Origin: Euryarchaeota archaeon UBA28
Lineage (GTDB): Archaea > Thermoplasmatota > Poseidoniia > Poseidoniales > Thalassarchaeaceae
NCBI GenBank assembly: GCA_002501605.1
Contig: DANW01000026.1
Coordinates: forward strand, 1-64,000
Direction: 5' to 3'
DNA: 64,000 bases
In this document: positions 44,401 to 52,898 of the stretch, in pieces
Numbering within the stretch: position 1 is the stretch's first letter
Layout: every line of letters begins with the position of its first letter
Notes under the pieces: generated by a model
What the model was told of the DNA's origin: nothing
Seen by the model: the letters and a program-made list of their open reading frames with translations, nothing else
Databases searched by the model: none
Translations under genes and position numbers: made by a program

Positions 44401-44982
44401 GTCTCCAACAGTGAGTGGGAAGTCATACCCTTCAGTAGGAGGGGAATAAGTCTGAGTAATTGTCAACTCCGCGACATCTATGTTTATGGTCCACCAAAAA
44501 ATCCTGTATCCGAAGTCAATCTCTATTGTCGCCTCCTGTTCGATTACGGCCAAGTCAGACGCACGAATCAGCTCAATTGTATCCATTTCTATCTCAAGGT
44601 CTCCATTATTGCCATCAAGATTGACATTCTGTGCCTCATAACTTCCTTGGGATTGGGCCTCGTACACTAACGTTGATCGATTATCAATAGTAGTAGTGTA
44701 GATATCGGTAACTGTTCTATCCAATGTACCAGTCAGGTACTGGACATTTGTGGAAACTCCAGATGAACTAACAAAGTCTCCGACATCTAGGTATCCATCA
44801 TAAATCCACCTATCCCCTACTCGCCAGCTGGGTAAGTCAGCTATTACCGTATTCCTGTCCGACGAGCTTGATACATTTTCATCAATTCCTACCTCGGCCA
44901 AATCTTCTGATGATATCACGAACACACATTGTGATATCAGTATCATTGCCATCAGTATGGCCGACGCGGTGGCTTTACCCAT
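41428..44982 (-). CDS. Giant PKD-domain membrane-anchored surface protein
   Basis: About 1184 residues. N-terminal signal peptide (ATASAILMAMILISQCVFVIS), then a large beta-rich extracellular part with several PKD/Ig-like domains (SSSYDPDGGEFIGCNFFVG, LQVVDNDGAST). Two copies of a DSDG-x-G-x-A-x-D-x-DI sequence suggest Ca2+ binding. One membrane helix (YGMILIIVVLIALSGGFMLI) near residue 1060 is followed by a highly acidic cytoplasmic tail of about 130 residues. ATG 44982 is preferred (AGGGGAT before it); an ATG at 45036 overlapping the TBP stop by 4 bp also exists. Function unknown, perhaps adhesion or envelope organisation. Confidence 0.8.
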   Translation of the reverse strand: MGKATASAILMAMILISQCVFVISSEDLAEVGIDENVSSSSDRNTVIADLPSWRVGDRWIYDGYLDVGDFVSSSGVSTNVQYLTGTLDRTVTDIYTTTIDNRSTLVYEAQSQGSYEAQNVNLDGNNGDLEIEMDTIELIRASDLAVIEQEATIEIDFGYRIFWWTINIDVAELTITQTYSPPTEGYDFPLTVGDYWTSSYYQETDYEGSSDFVDIPADSDSSEVRSWQVMSRGAPGTPYAQCQQSYNVTTFDANGSADGFRWFCPAVRGDVSSSTDIIDGINAFHELQTYQASRSKEISVDLEFPLSPLDLNTTAILTVTQDGSALSGANQEVEFRYGIDGDIRTVTTSSNGTAYVEFNSGNSVDDSRGGSEAGSHGVIAWIPSQKIVGVSTLTIDPNVSAIDLVAISAGVTVERTRGGATTTLASSTGFNAVPQDTLRFYMPIQNRGLLPSPATTMNVESPDGSVQTAHVPSLPSLGQAIVEVNWTVPNAYPIGQISLSFQVDPNESITDDGDRSNNNGVFSLWIGRLPVATLDMPTQSLTKSAVILDASSSYDPDGGEFIGCNFFVGNEDGIVEISGGEECIVEFEWDDDGIFDIVMEFTDNENDLAIIGGVIEIINRPPEIAIGSEYEWTNVLSPLQFNVEERSDVDTQNPQAPMDILWISDYPCQEGQVGVYCTVTPEEEGEYTISVEAIDDDGDIGYSNKTVEVRNIAPTNPRAEVWKEGNRMVPDSRGVYIANEGDLLMFEGMADDSENDLSSLLHLWSPDAENNPDQVITFEGRKSTVQHTYHTSGLHLATLQVVDNDGASTESLIIPIEIVNLEPQISPVADPLPVAEDSEISITIDTIDTAGDQLTLRNCYDIQPMIDSDGSGNAADDCDIESRTLQMAWPDATTSPSMIVFHVTDDDGSSAMIEIPIDVRNVNPFPKVSASTFTPVEGEIVFFSANGTSDSILDMENMVYNWDMDTSVDSDGDGDAANDVDIQGKWIEWSFVGSGSRGISMTALDEGQGSSATLTLTVSAAPFSLSEFVSSYGMILIIVVLIALSGGFMLIKNRRTPVDSGLVSGIDQTKSLKKVSVDDAFDDPDYDPFDSQSRRDGPKSKTLEPVPEKVDRDSEKVDSQDISNADNQMDTEEHESESVIEDSDTMNEGDAPTLSEEKGESSEEVALSVDDALSQEDIEALFEE

Positions 44983-45032
44983 ACATCCCCTGTGGAGAAG
45001 GGGCAAATCAATGTGACTATCGACCGAGCTGA

Positions 45033-45761
45033 TCACATCGCTCGATAGTCGGGGAGGTCCGCAAGCTCATCTTGGATGAATTGGACAGCCTCAAGAATCT
45101 GATCCTTTGCCCTTGCTCCCGTTATAACCATCTTACCACTTCCGAATATCAGACAAACTACTTTGGGGTAGTCCAGTCTGTAGATTAGTCCCGGGAACTG
45201 TTCTGGCTCGTACTCGACCTTGTCAAAAGGCAGATGGAATGTGAGATTATTCAGATTGAGTCTTCTCGGAAGAGCCGCTAATGGCTCTCCTTGTTTGATG
45301 CCCCTAATCCTTGGGTCTTCATTTTCAACCTCCTCATCAGTTGCCGCCCTAATCCCATCAGCGTCATCAATGACTTTGGTGTTAATATCGTCCATCTTAG
45401 CTACTCCAGTGTAGTCTTCAGGGAAGAAAAGTGAGTAGGTAGCAACCATGTTCTGTACTTCTATATCGACATCAGCAACATCCCATGTAGAAATTCCTGC
45501 AGCTCTCAGATCCCCAATCATTCTCTCGATCCCCGTCTCGATATTTTGTTGGTTCTTACCTCCAGTGCAAACAGCTCTGCCGGACCTGAACATAAGTATC
45601 GCCAGTTTTGGATCTACTACCCTGTAAACTACCCCAGGAAATTGTTCAGGCTCGTATTCACAATTTAGTTGAATTGCAATATCTGGGAGATCTAGCTCCT
45701 CGGCAACCCTGGTCGACGCTACAACATTCACTACAGTTAGGCGTTCTTCATCGCTTAGCAT
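45033..45761 (-). CDS. tbp: TATA-box-binding protein with an insertion in the second repeat
   Basis: Archaeal general transcription factor. Two direct TBP repeats are clear: repeat 1 has LTVVNVVASTRV and CEYEPEQFPGVVYRV with GRAVCTGG; repeat 2 has VQNMVATYSL and VEYEPEQFPGLIYRLDYPKVV with GKMVITGA. Between VATYSLFFP and LNLNNLTFHL in repeat 2 lies an acidic segment of about 55 residues absent from ordinary TBP (typically about 180 residues; here 242). ATG 45761 is chosen because a TTTATAA box is centred 26 bp upstream, implying a leaderless transcript; GTG 45773 would lie inside that promoter. Confidence 0.93.
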   Translation of the reverse strand: MLSDEERLTVVNVVASTRVAEELDLPDIAIQLNCEYEPEQFPGVVYRVVDPKLAILMFRSGRAVCTGGKNQQNIETGIERMIGDLRAAGISTWDVADVDIEVQNMVATYSLFFPEDYTGVAKMDDINTKVIDDADGIRAATDEEVENEDPRIRGIKQGEPLAALPRRLNLNNLTFHLPFDKVEYEPEQFPGLIYRLDYPKVVCLIFGSGKMVITGARAKDQILEAVQFIQDELADLPDYRAM

Positions 45762-45783
45762 GGGCCTGCGCACTATACTCGTC

Positions 45784-45790
45784 TTATAAA
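45784..45790 (-). promoter_or_regulatory. TATA box of the tbp gene
   Basis: On the minus strand CCTTTATAAG, with the TATA core centred about 26 bp before ATG 45761. This is near-ideal archaeal spacing for transcription starting at the A of the start codon. It supports the shorter TBP start and a leaderless message. Confidence 0.6.
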
Positions 45791-45831
45791 GGATATCAGT
45801 AAGAAAAATTCATTTGACATCAAAATTACAA

Positions 45832-46800
45832 TCACAAAATCCTTGCTCCTTCGGAACCAAGCTTGGAAACCAATGGCTTTCCACCTGCGATTTCTATGCA
45901 TTCAGCGACCCTCCTGGGATGTCTGGTTAGTGAAACCATGCAACCACCACCACCCGCTCCAGTCAGCTTGGTACCCAGAGAATGATTTTCTACGGCTGAA
46001 ATTAGGCTCTCAATTTCAGGACAACTCACACCAATGTTGCGGAGCTTTTCATGACAGGAGTTCATGGCGAAACCAACACTCTCCATATCTCCTTTAGAGA
46101 GCGAAGCTAGGCCTGACGACGTAATTTCACCAATGGCTCTGATGTCGTCCATTTTTTGAGGATCTCTTTCAATGAGTTCCGCCACTCCTGCAACCATCCT
46201 ACCGGTGGGTGATCCAATCCCGGTAAACCCAAGCACTATCCAAGTATCGTCAACTTGCGGCAAAGACGCCCTGCAAATAGACCATGACCTGCTACCTTCT
46301 GGCGTTTCCAAAGTAGCATCGAAGACATGTTGAGTCCCCTTTACCCTCTCGCCAGAAACAACAACACACCCTCCAAGAGCGCTTGTGGCAGTATCAGTTG
46401 GGCTAGCCCTCCCTTTCTGGGCATTCGCCTCAGCTGAATGCCCAATCCTGGCGAGTGATATTAGGTCTAGTGGTTCATCTGGGTTGACAAGGTGATGTAG
46501 CGCTGCTCCCATTGAGTTGGACAGTGCGGCGGACGAACCAAGGCCGGCTGCAGAGAAAAGTCCGCTTTTGATGTCTATCTTCAGTGGCCTCCCAGTGTAA
46601 TCGAATATATCATCGATTATGTGAGAAATATGTGGGTGTCTGGACGGTTCAAAGGGCATCCCCTCCAAAATCCAGCTGTTCGATTCTCTAATCGTAACTT
46701 CAACCCCGGCGTCTATTGAGACTGCAACTGCCGGTTGTCCGTATACAACCGCATGTTCTCCGAAAAGAATACACTTTCCCGGCGCAAACGCGGTCACCAT
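45832..46800 (-). CDS. mvk: Mevalonate kinase
   Basis: ATP-dependent phosphorylation of mevalonate for isoprenoid lipid synthesis. GHMP kinase of 322 residues with AFAPGKCILFGEHAVVYGQPAVAV (catalytic Lys region), SAAGLGSSAALSNSMG (phosphate loop), KGRASPTDTATSALGG (catalytic Asp motif of archaeal MVKs) and TGAGGGGCMVSL. It begins 76 bp after the second acyl-CoA dehydrogenase gene. With the aconitase X gene at the window end it fits the modified archaeal mevalonate route. Confidence 0.92.
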   Translation of the reverse strand: MVTAFAPGKCILFGEHAVVYGQPAVAVSIDAGVEVTIRESNSWILEGMPFEPSRHPHISHIIDDIFDYTGRPLKIDIKSGLFSAAGLGSSAALSNSMGAALHHLVNPDEPLDLISLARIGHSAEANAQKGRASPTDTATSALGGCVVVSGERVKGTQHVFDATLETPEGSRSWSICRASLPQVDDTWIVLGFTGIGSPTGRMVAGVAELIERDPQKMDDIRAIGEITSSGLASLSKGDMESVGFAMNSCHEKLRNIGVSCPEIESLISAVENHSLGTKLTGAGGGGCMVSLTRHPRRVAECIEIAGGKPLVSKLGSEGARIL

Positions 46801-46876
46801 GTACTCCGCCTTCAGTCAAAGGAAATGAGGATTGGGATAACTTCTTTGTGAGAATTGAATAAACTCGGCGTAAATC

Positions 46877-48034
46877 TCAATTCACACTTAGAACATAATT
46901 TTTATTCTCCTCTCTACTTATTATGAGCCTCTGTATCTGACTCGTTCCACCGAATATCTGGTAAATTTTAGCTCCCCGCATCCTTCTGGCGGCTGGGAAC
47001 TCCTCGGAATAGCCATATCCCCCAAAAATCTGAACGGCATCTGTAGTTACCTCCATCCCTATGTCTGCAGCAAACCTCTTTGCATGAGCGGACTCGAGGG
47101 TAGCCCTCCCGCCCGCATCCAGCTTCGATGCGGCTTTGTGGGCTAGTAGTCGGGCGCACTCTATCTTTGTACTCATATCGGCAAGCATGAATGCGATTGA
47201 TTGGTGTTCAAAGATGGATTTTCCAAAAGTCTCTCTCTCGTTAGCATAACGCCATGCTTCTTCCATCGCACCTCTGGCGTTACCCAGAGCGTGCGCAGCC
47301 AACATTGGTCGTGACCGATCGAAGGATATCATAGCCTGCAACCAACCGTCCCCTTCTGTTCCAACGATATTCTTCCTTGGAATCCTGACATTTCTAAACA
47401 CCACTCCTCGGGTATCGGATGATCGTTGCCCCATCTTCTCCTCCTTTTTACCGACCTCTACTCCTTCCATAGCCGATTCGACGATGAATCCACTCAGGGA
47501 ATCGTGACCTTTGCCCTCTCCAGTTCTGGCAAGAACATAGAACCAATCAGCATATCCTGCACCTCCGATCCACATTTTTGACCCATTGAGTATGTAATTA
47601 TCGCCGTCCAGGACGGCTGTCGTTTCTATTGATTTTACATCAGACCCACAACCTGGCTCAGTTACGCAATAAGCAGAAATTTTTCCTTGACAAACCCTGC
47701 CCAGATACTCCTTCTTCTGTTCTTCGCTCCCTCCATATATCAGAGGGTGGCATGCTAACATGGTTACGCCAGTAATGGTAGCGAAACCAGGATCCCCTCT
47801 TCCCAGTTCCTCATTGATTATGGCTTCGTCCAAGAAGCTTAATCCAAGGCCTCCATACTCTACTGGTATGGTGCAGTTTAACAAACCCAAACTCCGAGCC
47901 TCATCAATCGCCTCTTTTGGGAATATCCCTTCGCGGTCCCATTTTTCCGCATTGGGTATAAGCTCCTCGTTCGCGAATTCTCTGGCTAGTTCCCTCATCA
48001 TCTCTTGGTCTTCGCTTAGCTCAAACTCTACCAT
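46877..48034 (-). CDS. Acyl-CoA dehydrogenase paralog 2 with Gly at the catalytic Glu position
   Basis: 385-residue ACAD closely similar to the copy at 19.6-20.8 kb: YCVTEPGCGSDVKSIET, WIGGAGYADWFYV, VQIFGGYGYSEEFPAARRMR. Where paralog 1 and medium-chain enzymes have QIFEGSSQIQ, this one has QIFGGTSQIQ (Gly362, GGT codon), so the usual base is missing. The alternative base position used by long-chain and isovaleryl enzymes (helix G, QERL-type) reads DRSRPML, without Glu. FAD-binding residues look intact. It is encoded head-to-head with the FadF-like gene. Function is therefore uncertain: another base, or a non-standard reaction. Confidence 0.9.
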   Translation of the reverse strand: MVEFELSEDQEMMRELAREFANEELIPNAEKWDREGIFPKEAIDEARSLGLLNCTIPVEYGGLGLSFLDEAIINEELGRGDPGFATITGVTMLACHPLIYGGSEEQKKEYLGRVCQGKISAYCVTEPGCGSDVKSIETTAVLDGDNYILNGSKMWIGGAGYADWFYVLARTGEGKGHDSLSGFIVESAMEGVEVGKKEEKMGQRSSDTRGVVFRNVRIPRKNIVGTEGDGWLQAMISFDRSRPMLAAHALGNARGAMEEAWRYANERETFGKSIFEHQSIAFMLADMSTKIECARLLAHKAASKLDAGGRATLESAHAKRFAADIGMEVTTDAVQIFGGYGYSEEFPAARRMRGAKIYQIFGGTSQIQRLIISREENKNYVLSVN

Positions 48035-48183
48035 GGGAGGCTACTATCGGATAAGCTATTAATCAATACTCTCGAACTTTCAGAATAGATAACTTCTCAG
48101 CTTCCACCCTAAGTCGACTTTTCCAACCTCTGAGGAACAGATTGGGGGTTTCATTCAAGCGTCCTGACCTCTTCGGTGACTAT

Positions 48184-48205
48184 GTCTGGGGGTGTGTGCC
48201 CAGAC
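48184..48205 (+). promoter_or_regulatory. Hairpin in the leader of the FadF-like gene
   Basis: GTCTGGG (48184-48190) and CCCAGAC (48199-48205) form a perfect 7-bp stem with an 8-base GT-rich loop, ending 12 bp before the ATG at 48218. The 183-bp divergent region between the two acyl-oxidation genes otherwise shows no clear TATA box. It could be an operator or an mRNA structure. Confidence 0.35.
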
Positions 48206-48217
48206 GCGTGATTTGTT

Positions 48218-50260
48218 ATGGAGCATCCACTTTTACAGTCGTATGGCCCATTGGAGGGTTGGCACATATTGCTGGCAATCGGGGTAATCTCTATTGGTTT
48301 CTTCACTTATCAGGTTCAGAAGGCAACTAGATTGGTCATGTTGGGTTCCCCCGACAGTAGGTTTGACTCCTGGAGTGTCAGAATTAGTGAGTTCATCTCA
48401 GGATGGCTGTTCCAAAAGAAAGTCCTCAGAGACAAGATTGCAGGGATAATGCATGTTCTGATGTTCTGGGGGTTCCTTATGCTATCGACGGACATGTTCG
48501 ATTTAGCAACTGCAAATGCATTTTCCGAGAAGGTTCTTCCAGAAATCCTAGTTGGTCCTTGGAATGGGATGGTTGAGCTGGGATACTTTATGGCTCTGAT
48601 TGGGTGTGTTAGTGCGCTAACTCGTAGAGTAGTCTTCACCCCGGAGAAACTCAAGGGAAAGTCCCAGCTTGAGGGCAATGCCATACTGTTGCTAATATTC
48701 ACGATTACCACGACCTCATTCATGGTTGAGTCCGCCGAGTCACCAAGTGCTTTTTGGGAACCAATAGGTTATTGGTTTTCGGAACGAGGCCTTTCAGAAC
48801 AGACAGTAATACTATCATACTGGGCTCATATGCTGGCAATCTCAGTTTTTCTTTTCTTGATCCCACTGTCAAAACACATGCACCTAGTTATGGCTGTTCC
48901 TAACGTCTTCTTTCATGACGCCGGACCAATGGCGAGAATGAGGCCATTAGCACTTGGAGATGATGGCAAGGCAGTTCCTTTGGAAGATCTAGATATAGAC
49001 TCCTTCGGCGTTAGTACGTACAATCAGTATTCATGGAGGCAACTAATCGACGGATGGTCATGTACGTCATGTGCTAGGTGTCAGGATGTTTGTCCCGCAT
49101 ATGCATCAGGAAAGGGACTCAATCCTATGCAGGTTATTCACGATGTCAGAAACTACGCGAATGAGCACGCCCCGATCCTCCTTTCAGGAAACCAGCCCGA
49201 TGAAACAATCCTCGAGAGGATTACGGAAGAAGCTGTATGGGCATGCACAACCTGCAACGCATGCGTGGACGTCTGTCCACTGTATATTGAACACGTTCCA
49301 AAGCTCACAGATCTTAGGAGAAATGCCATGATGGAAACCATGGAATATCCAGAAGTCCTTAACACTGCCATGGGTAATATAGAGTCTGCATCCAACCCAT
49401 ATGGCTTTGGGGCGCATGAGAGGGCAGATTGGGCCTCTGACTTGGGAGTGAAAATTGGCGAGCCAGCAGAGTATATTTACTTCGTTGGTTGTGCGGCAAG
49501 CTTCGACGAAAGGAACCAGAAAGTAGCGAGGTCGACTATATCCCTCCTAAAAGAAGCAGGACTTGATGTGGGGATTCTTGGTATGCAAGAAGGATGCTCT
49601 GGAGATCCAGCTAGAAGAGCTGGCAATGAGTACCTTTTCCAGATGTTGGCGGAGACAAATATGTCGACGTTTCAAGAATTAGGTGTCAAGAGAATTGTGG
49701 CTTCATGCCCCCATTGTTTCCACACGTTAGGGAAGGAGTATGGAGACTTTGGTGGAGATGACTTGGAGGTATTTCATCACTCTGAAATCATAGCGAAGTT
49801 GCAAAAGGAGGGGAAGCTCCCAGAGGCCGAAAAAAACGGAAGGTCAATCACTTTCCATGATCCATGCTATTTGGGAAGAATTGGAGATATCTTGGATGCC
49901 CCAAGATCGGTGATTGGCGGGGTCGACAAAGAAACTGAGAGGCATGGCAAGGACTCATTCTGCTGTGGCGCAGGAGGGGCCCAAATGTGGATGGAGGAAG
50001 ATGCTGACAAGAGAGTAAACGAGATTCGAGCAGCAGAGATTGCAGAGACTGGTTGCGACACTGTAGCTGTAGGCTGTCCTTTCTGCTCTGTAATGGTAAA
50101 GGATGGCTTAGATGCTGTTGGAGCCGACATGGAGGTCCTTGATGTGGCCGAACTACTCTGGGAGCAGATCGTGGCTAGGGATTTGGAGATTCACGACAAG
50201 ACCAAAAACAGAACAGGAAAAGCCAGAATTTGGAAATCATCACTATCAGACCTAGTTTGA
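48218..50260 (+). CDS. FadF-like membrane Fe-S oxidoreductase (ETF:quinone oxidoreductase family)
   Basis: 680 residues with an N-terminal membrane domain of about five helices (NarI-like cytochrome b region; GIMHVLMFWGFLML, HMLAISVFLFLIPLSKHMHL). Two [4Fe-4S] ferredoxin motifs follow (CTSCARCQDVCP and CTTCNACVDVCP), then two CCG heterodisulfide-reductase domains (GCAASFDERNQ, SCPHCFHTLG, DPCYLGR, CCGAGGAQ, GCPFCSVM). The same order occurs in FadF/EMO proteins, which pass electrons from ETF and acyl-CoA dehydrogenases to menaquinone. An acyl-CoA dehydrogenase gene is divergently adjacent, supporting that role. ETF genes are not in the window. Confidence 0.85.
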   Translation: MEHPLLQSYGPLEGWHILLAIGVISIGFFTYQVQKATRLVMLGSPDSRFDSWSVRISEFISGWLFQKKVLRDKIAGIMHVLMFWGFLMLSTDMFDLATANAFSEKVLPEILVGPWNGMVELGYFMALIGCVSALTRRVVFTPEKLKGKSQLEGNAILLLIFTITTTSFMVESAESPSAFWEPIGYWFSERGLSEQTVILSYWAHMLAISVFLFLIPLSKHMHLVMAVPNVFFHDAGPMARMRPLALGDDGKAVPLEDLDIDSFGVSTYNQYSWRQLIDGWSCTSCARCQDVCPAYASGKGLNPMQVIHDVRNYANEHAPILLSGNQPDETILERITEEAVWACTTCNACVDVCPLYIEHVPKLTDLRRNAMMETMEYPEVLNTAMGNIESASNPYGFGAHERADWASDLGVKIGEPAEYIYFVGCAASFDERNQKVARSTISLLKEAGLDVGILGMQEGCSGDPARRAGNEYLFQMLAETNMSTFQELGVKRIVASCPHCFHTLGKEYGDFGGDDLEVFHHSEIIAKLQKEGKLPEAEKNGRSITFHDPCYLGRIGDILDAPRSVIGGVDKETERHGKDSFCCGAGGAQMWMEEDADKRVNEIRAAEIAETGCDTVAVGCPFCSVMVKDGLDAVGADMEVLDVAELLWEQIVARDLEIHDKTKNRTGKARIWKSSLSDLV

Positions 50261-50325
50261 TTAGACTTCATTTTCCCGGGACTGAATACAGAGAACGTCA
50301 TAAGTAATACCATCTAGCGCTAGTC

Positions 50326-50724
50326 ATGGAAGATGTGTTCTCATTCTTTGGAAGGTCTGTTCCCGATTTGGCTAAAATGTTCGGCTCCATACTCGCAATC
50401 TTTGGTATTATAGTATACATCTTATCAGGTCAATCCTCGATTACTGCTATGATTCCATCGTTCATGGGAGTTCCCCTTTTGATTCTGGGAATACTATCAG
50501 AAAGGATGCCAGACAAGCGTCATCACCTCATGCACGGATCAATGGTTCTGGCACTACTTATGGTTGTCATGCCAATCGCAATGGTCGTAGCGATGGGAGC
50601 TCCCGACTCCAACCTAACTATCGCCTCATTATTCACTCTAGCAACAATTGGCTCTATTTTCCTGGTTGCTGGCATCAAATCATTCAGGCATGCCCGTAAG
50701 CTAAGGGAATCTTCGGGTGTTTAA
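50326..50724 (+). CDS. Small four-helix membrane protein, unknown
   Basis: 132 residues with four hydrophobic helices (SILAIFGIIVYILSG, MIPSFMGVPLLILGIL, MVLALLMVVMPIAMVVAM, LFTLATIGSIFLVAGI) and short charged ends. No recognised family. It is encoded 65 bp after the FadF-like gene and abuts the next gene. A CATAAGTAATA stretch about 24 bp upstream may be its own TATA box. Confidence 0.6.
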   Translation: MEDVFSFFGRSVPDLAKMFGSILAIFGIIVYILSGQSSITAMIPSFMGVPLLILGILSERMPDKRHHLMHGSMVLALLMVVMPIAMVVAMGAPDSNLTIASLFTLATIGSIFLVAGIKSFRHARKLRESSGV

Positions 50725-51414
50725 TTGAAGCCAATAATCGGCGTAACCTGCTTTATGCGTGAAACAGTCTACGGTAATTGGCACAGACATGCGGCAATTC
50801 TTCCATCAGCATACGTTTCCATGATAGAAATGGCAGGGGGTATTCCCATGATTATCCCTCCAGCTAACGATACTACGAGGCTATTGGATATGATTGACGG
50901 ATTGATTGTTTCCGGTGGGCCCGACATATCTCCAGCTCTTTACAACCAGAAAGCGGGTCCAATGACAGTGGAATTTTATCCCAAACAAGATGAAACAGAA
51001 ATAGCCCTAATTTCAGAGGCATTGGAAAGAGATATGCCATTGTTAGGGGTTTGCCGGGGGATGCAAATTCTCAGCATCGTACATGGAGGCAGTCTCCATC
51101 AGCACTTAGATGACACCCCGGGCCATGAGGGGCACGGAGGATATGACGGAATCTCTACGGACCACTCTGTGATTGCAAAGGAGGGTTCCTTGCTCGAGAA
51201 GATAATGGGGGGATCATTTCTCGTAAACTCCACTCATCATCAAGGTGTCGCAGAACCCGGAAAATTGTCAATATCAGCCGTCGCACAACATGACGGTTTA
51301 ATCGAGGCAGTAGAAAGAATCGATAAGAAATTCTGTATTGGTGTTCAATGGCATCCTGAGCGCAACGGGCATGAACAACTGTTCTCGGCACTCGTTGAGG
51401 CTGCGAGAGGTTGA
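50725..51414 (+). CDS. Class I glutamine amidotransferase, gamma-glutamyl-GABA hydrolase (PuuD) family
   Basis: 229 residues of the peptidase C26 fold. MKPIIGVTCFMRE start, GLIVSGGPDISPALY, nucleophile region MPLLGVCRGMQILSIVHGG with the catalytic Cys, NSTHHQGV, and GVQWHPER with His-Glu. This matches PuuD-like hydrolases of gamma-glutamyl compounds. TTG start directly after the preceding stop. Stop overlaps the upstream candidate start of cysS. Substrate not established. Confidence 0.87.
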   Translation: MKPIIGVTCFMRETVYGNWHRHAAILPSAYVSMIEMAGGIPMIIPPANDTTRLLDMIDGLIVSGGPDISPALYNQKAGPMTVEFYPKQDETEIALISEALERDMPLLGVCRGMQILSIVHGGSLHQHLDDTPGHEGHGGYDGISTDHSVIAKEGSLLEKIMGGSFLVNSTHHQGVAEPGKLSISAVAQHDGLIEAVERIDKKFCIGVQWHPERNGHEQLFSALVEAARG

Positions 51415-51440
51415 TGACGGTCGGCCCACTAGAAGGGGTA

Positions 51441-52883
51441 ATGACGCTCAGGGTTTACGATACCAGGTCTCGTTCGAAGAGGGTTTTCACCCCCTTAGAA
51501 GAAGGCAAAATTGGAATCTACGCATGCGGTATTACCCCTTATTCCCCGAGTCACATAGGACATGCTAGGCAGGCAATAGCATTCGACATAATCGTTAGGT
51601 GGCTAAGAAAGAGTGGCTATGATGTAAATTACATCTCGAATTTTACAGATATTGATGACAAGATAATCTCTGTTTCAGAGAAAGAAGGAGTGGATTTCTT
51701 GGTGGTAGCTAACAGAAACATAGAAGATTATTTCACTGTAATGGATAAATTGAATGTGATTAGGGCCGACAGCTATCCCCGAGTCACAGAGACCATACCA
51801 GAGATAATAGAAATGATTGAGGAATTGATAAGAAAGAATCATGCCTATGTTTCTGTTGATGGGGTCTATTTTGAGATAGATACCGCTCCAGAAAAATATG
51901 GCCAATTAACGGGACAGACTCTTGAAATGGTCAGAAAAGGAGCCGGAGGAAGGGTTGGTAAATCTGGGACAGGAAAGAGGGATCATCGAGATTTCGCGTT
52001 ATGGAAGGCGGCAAAAGAGGGAGAGCCCAGCTGGGATAGTCCATGGGGTTCGGGAAGGCCTGGTTGGCATATAGAGTGCTCTGCGATGTCGTTGAAACAC
52101 CTCGGGGAGAGATTCGACATACATGGAGGGGGGTCCGATCTGCTATTCCCTCACCATGAAGCGGAGATATTCCAATCCGAATGTTGCCTCGGACATGATC
52201 CAGTAGTCCAGTATTGGTTGCACAATGGCATGATAAATGTCGATGGAGAAAAGATGAGTAAATCCGATGGTAATTTCTGGACTGTCAAGGATGCGCTTGT
52301 GTCAATCGATCCATTGGTCCTAAGGTATGCATTAATCAATGCCCCGTATAGGCAACCAATAGACTTCAATGCTGTGATGATCGAAGACTCAACAACTCAC
52401 TATGGCCGTCTAATTTCCTCATACTCAAAGGCTCTCCACCTCTCGCATGGAGAGCATAGTAGCTACCATGATATTGAGTCCTTATCTCATTCTTCTGAGA
52501 GGGTAACTAATGGGATGAATGATGATTTCAATACTAGAACGGCCCTTGTTGAAATCCAGGCTGTTGTCAAGGAGCTTTCCTCACTTCTTCAGTCTAATTC
52601 TAGAGAGTCGGAGGTTATCGGTGGATATGTTTCGTGGTTGGAGGAATTCGCAGGGGAAGTATTGGGGATTTTGCCCCCAAGGAATGAGGCATTAGAGTCC
52701 TATGGACGTAAGCTTTCCAGAAGATCCGAAATTGAACCTGAGGTTAGTAAGCTTCTGGAGATGAGGGATAATGCAAGGGCATCAAAGGATTGGTCTGAGT
52801 CAGATAGAATCAGAGACGAGCTCAATGAGATGGGGGTAATAGTTGAAGACAGCCCCGAGGGAACAACATGGCGGATTATCTGA
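51441..52883 (+). CDS. cysS: Cysteinyl-tRNA synthetase
   Basis: Class I synthetase of about 480 residues. [16 protein letters not shown] gives the zinc Cys and HIGH motif; [10 protein letters not shown] and [18 protein letters not shown] supply the other zinc ligands; [12 protein letters not shown] is the KMSKS loop. The start at ATG 51441 ([17 protein letters not shown]) follows AGAAGGGG; ATG 51414 would give ten extra residues. A normal bacterial/archaeal CysRS. Confidence 0.96.
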   Translation: MTLRVYDTRSRSKRVFTPLEEGKIGIYACGITPYSPSHIGHARQAIAFDIIVRWLRKSGYDVNYISNFTDIDDKIISVSEKEGVDFLVVANRNIEDYFTVMDKLNVIRADSYPRVTETIPEIIEMIEELIRKNHAYVSVDGVYFEIDTAPEKYGQLTGQTLEMVRKGAGGRVGKSGTGKRDHRDFALWKAAKEGEPSWDSPWGSGRPGWHIECSAMSLKHLGERFDIHGGGSDLLFPHHEAEIFQSECCLGHDPVVQYWLHNGMINVDGEKMSKSDGNFWTVKDALVSIDPLVLRYALINAPYRQPIDFNAVMIEDSTTHYGRLISSYSKALHLSHGEHSSYHDIESLSHSSERVTNGMNDDFNTRTALVEIQAVVKELSSLLQSNSRESEVIGGYVSWLEEFAGEVLGILPPRNEALESYGRKLSRRSEIEPEVSKLLEMRDNARASKDWSESDRIRDELNEMGVIVEDSPEGTTWRII

Positions 52884-52898
52884 GACAGAATGCCCAAA

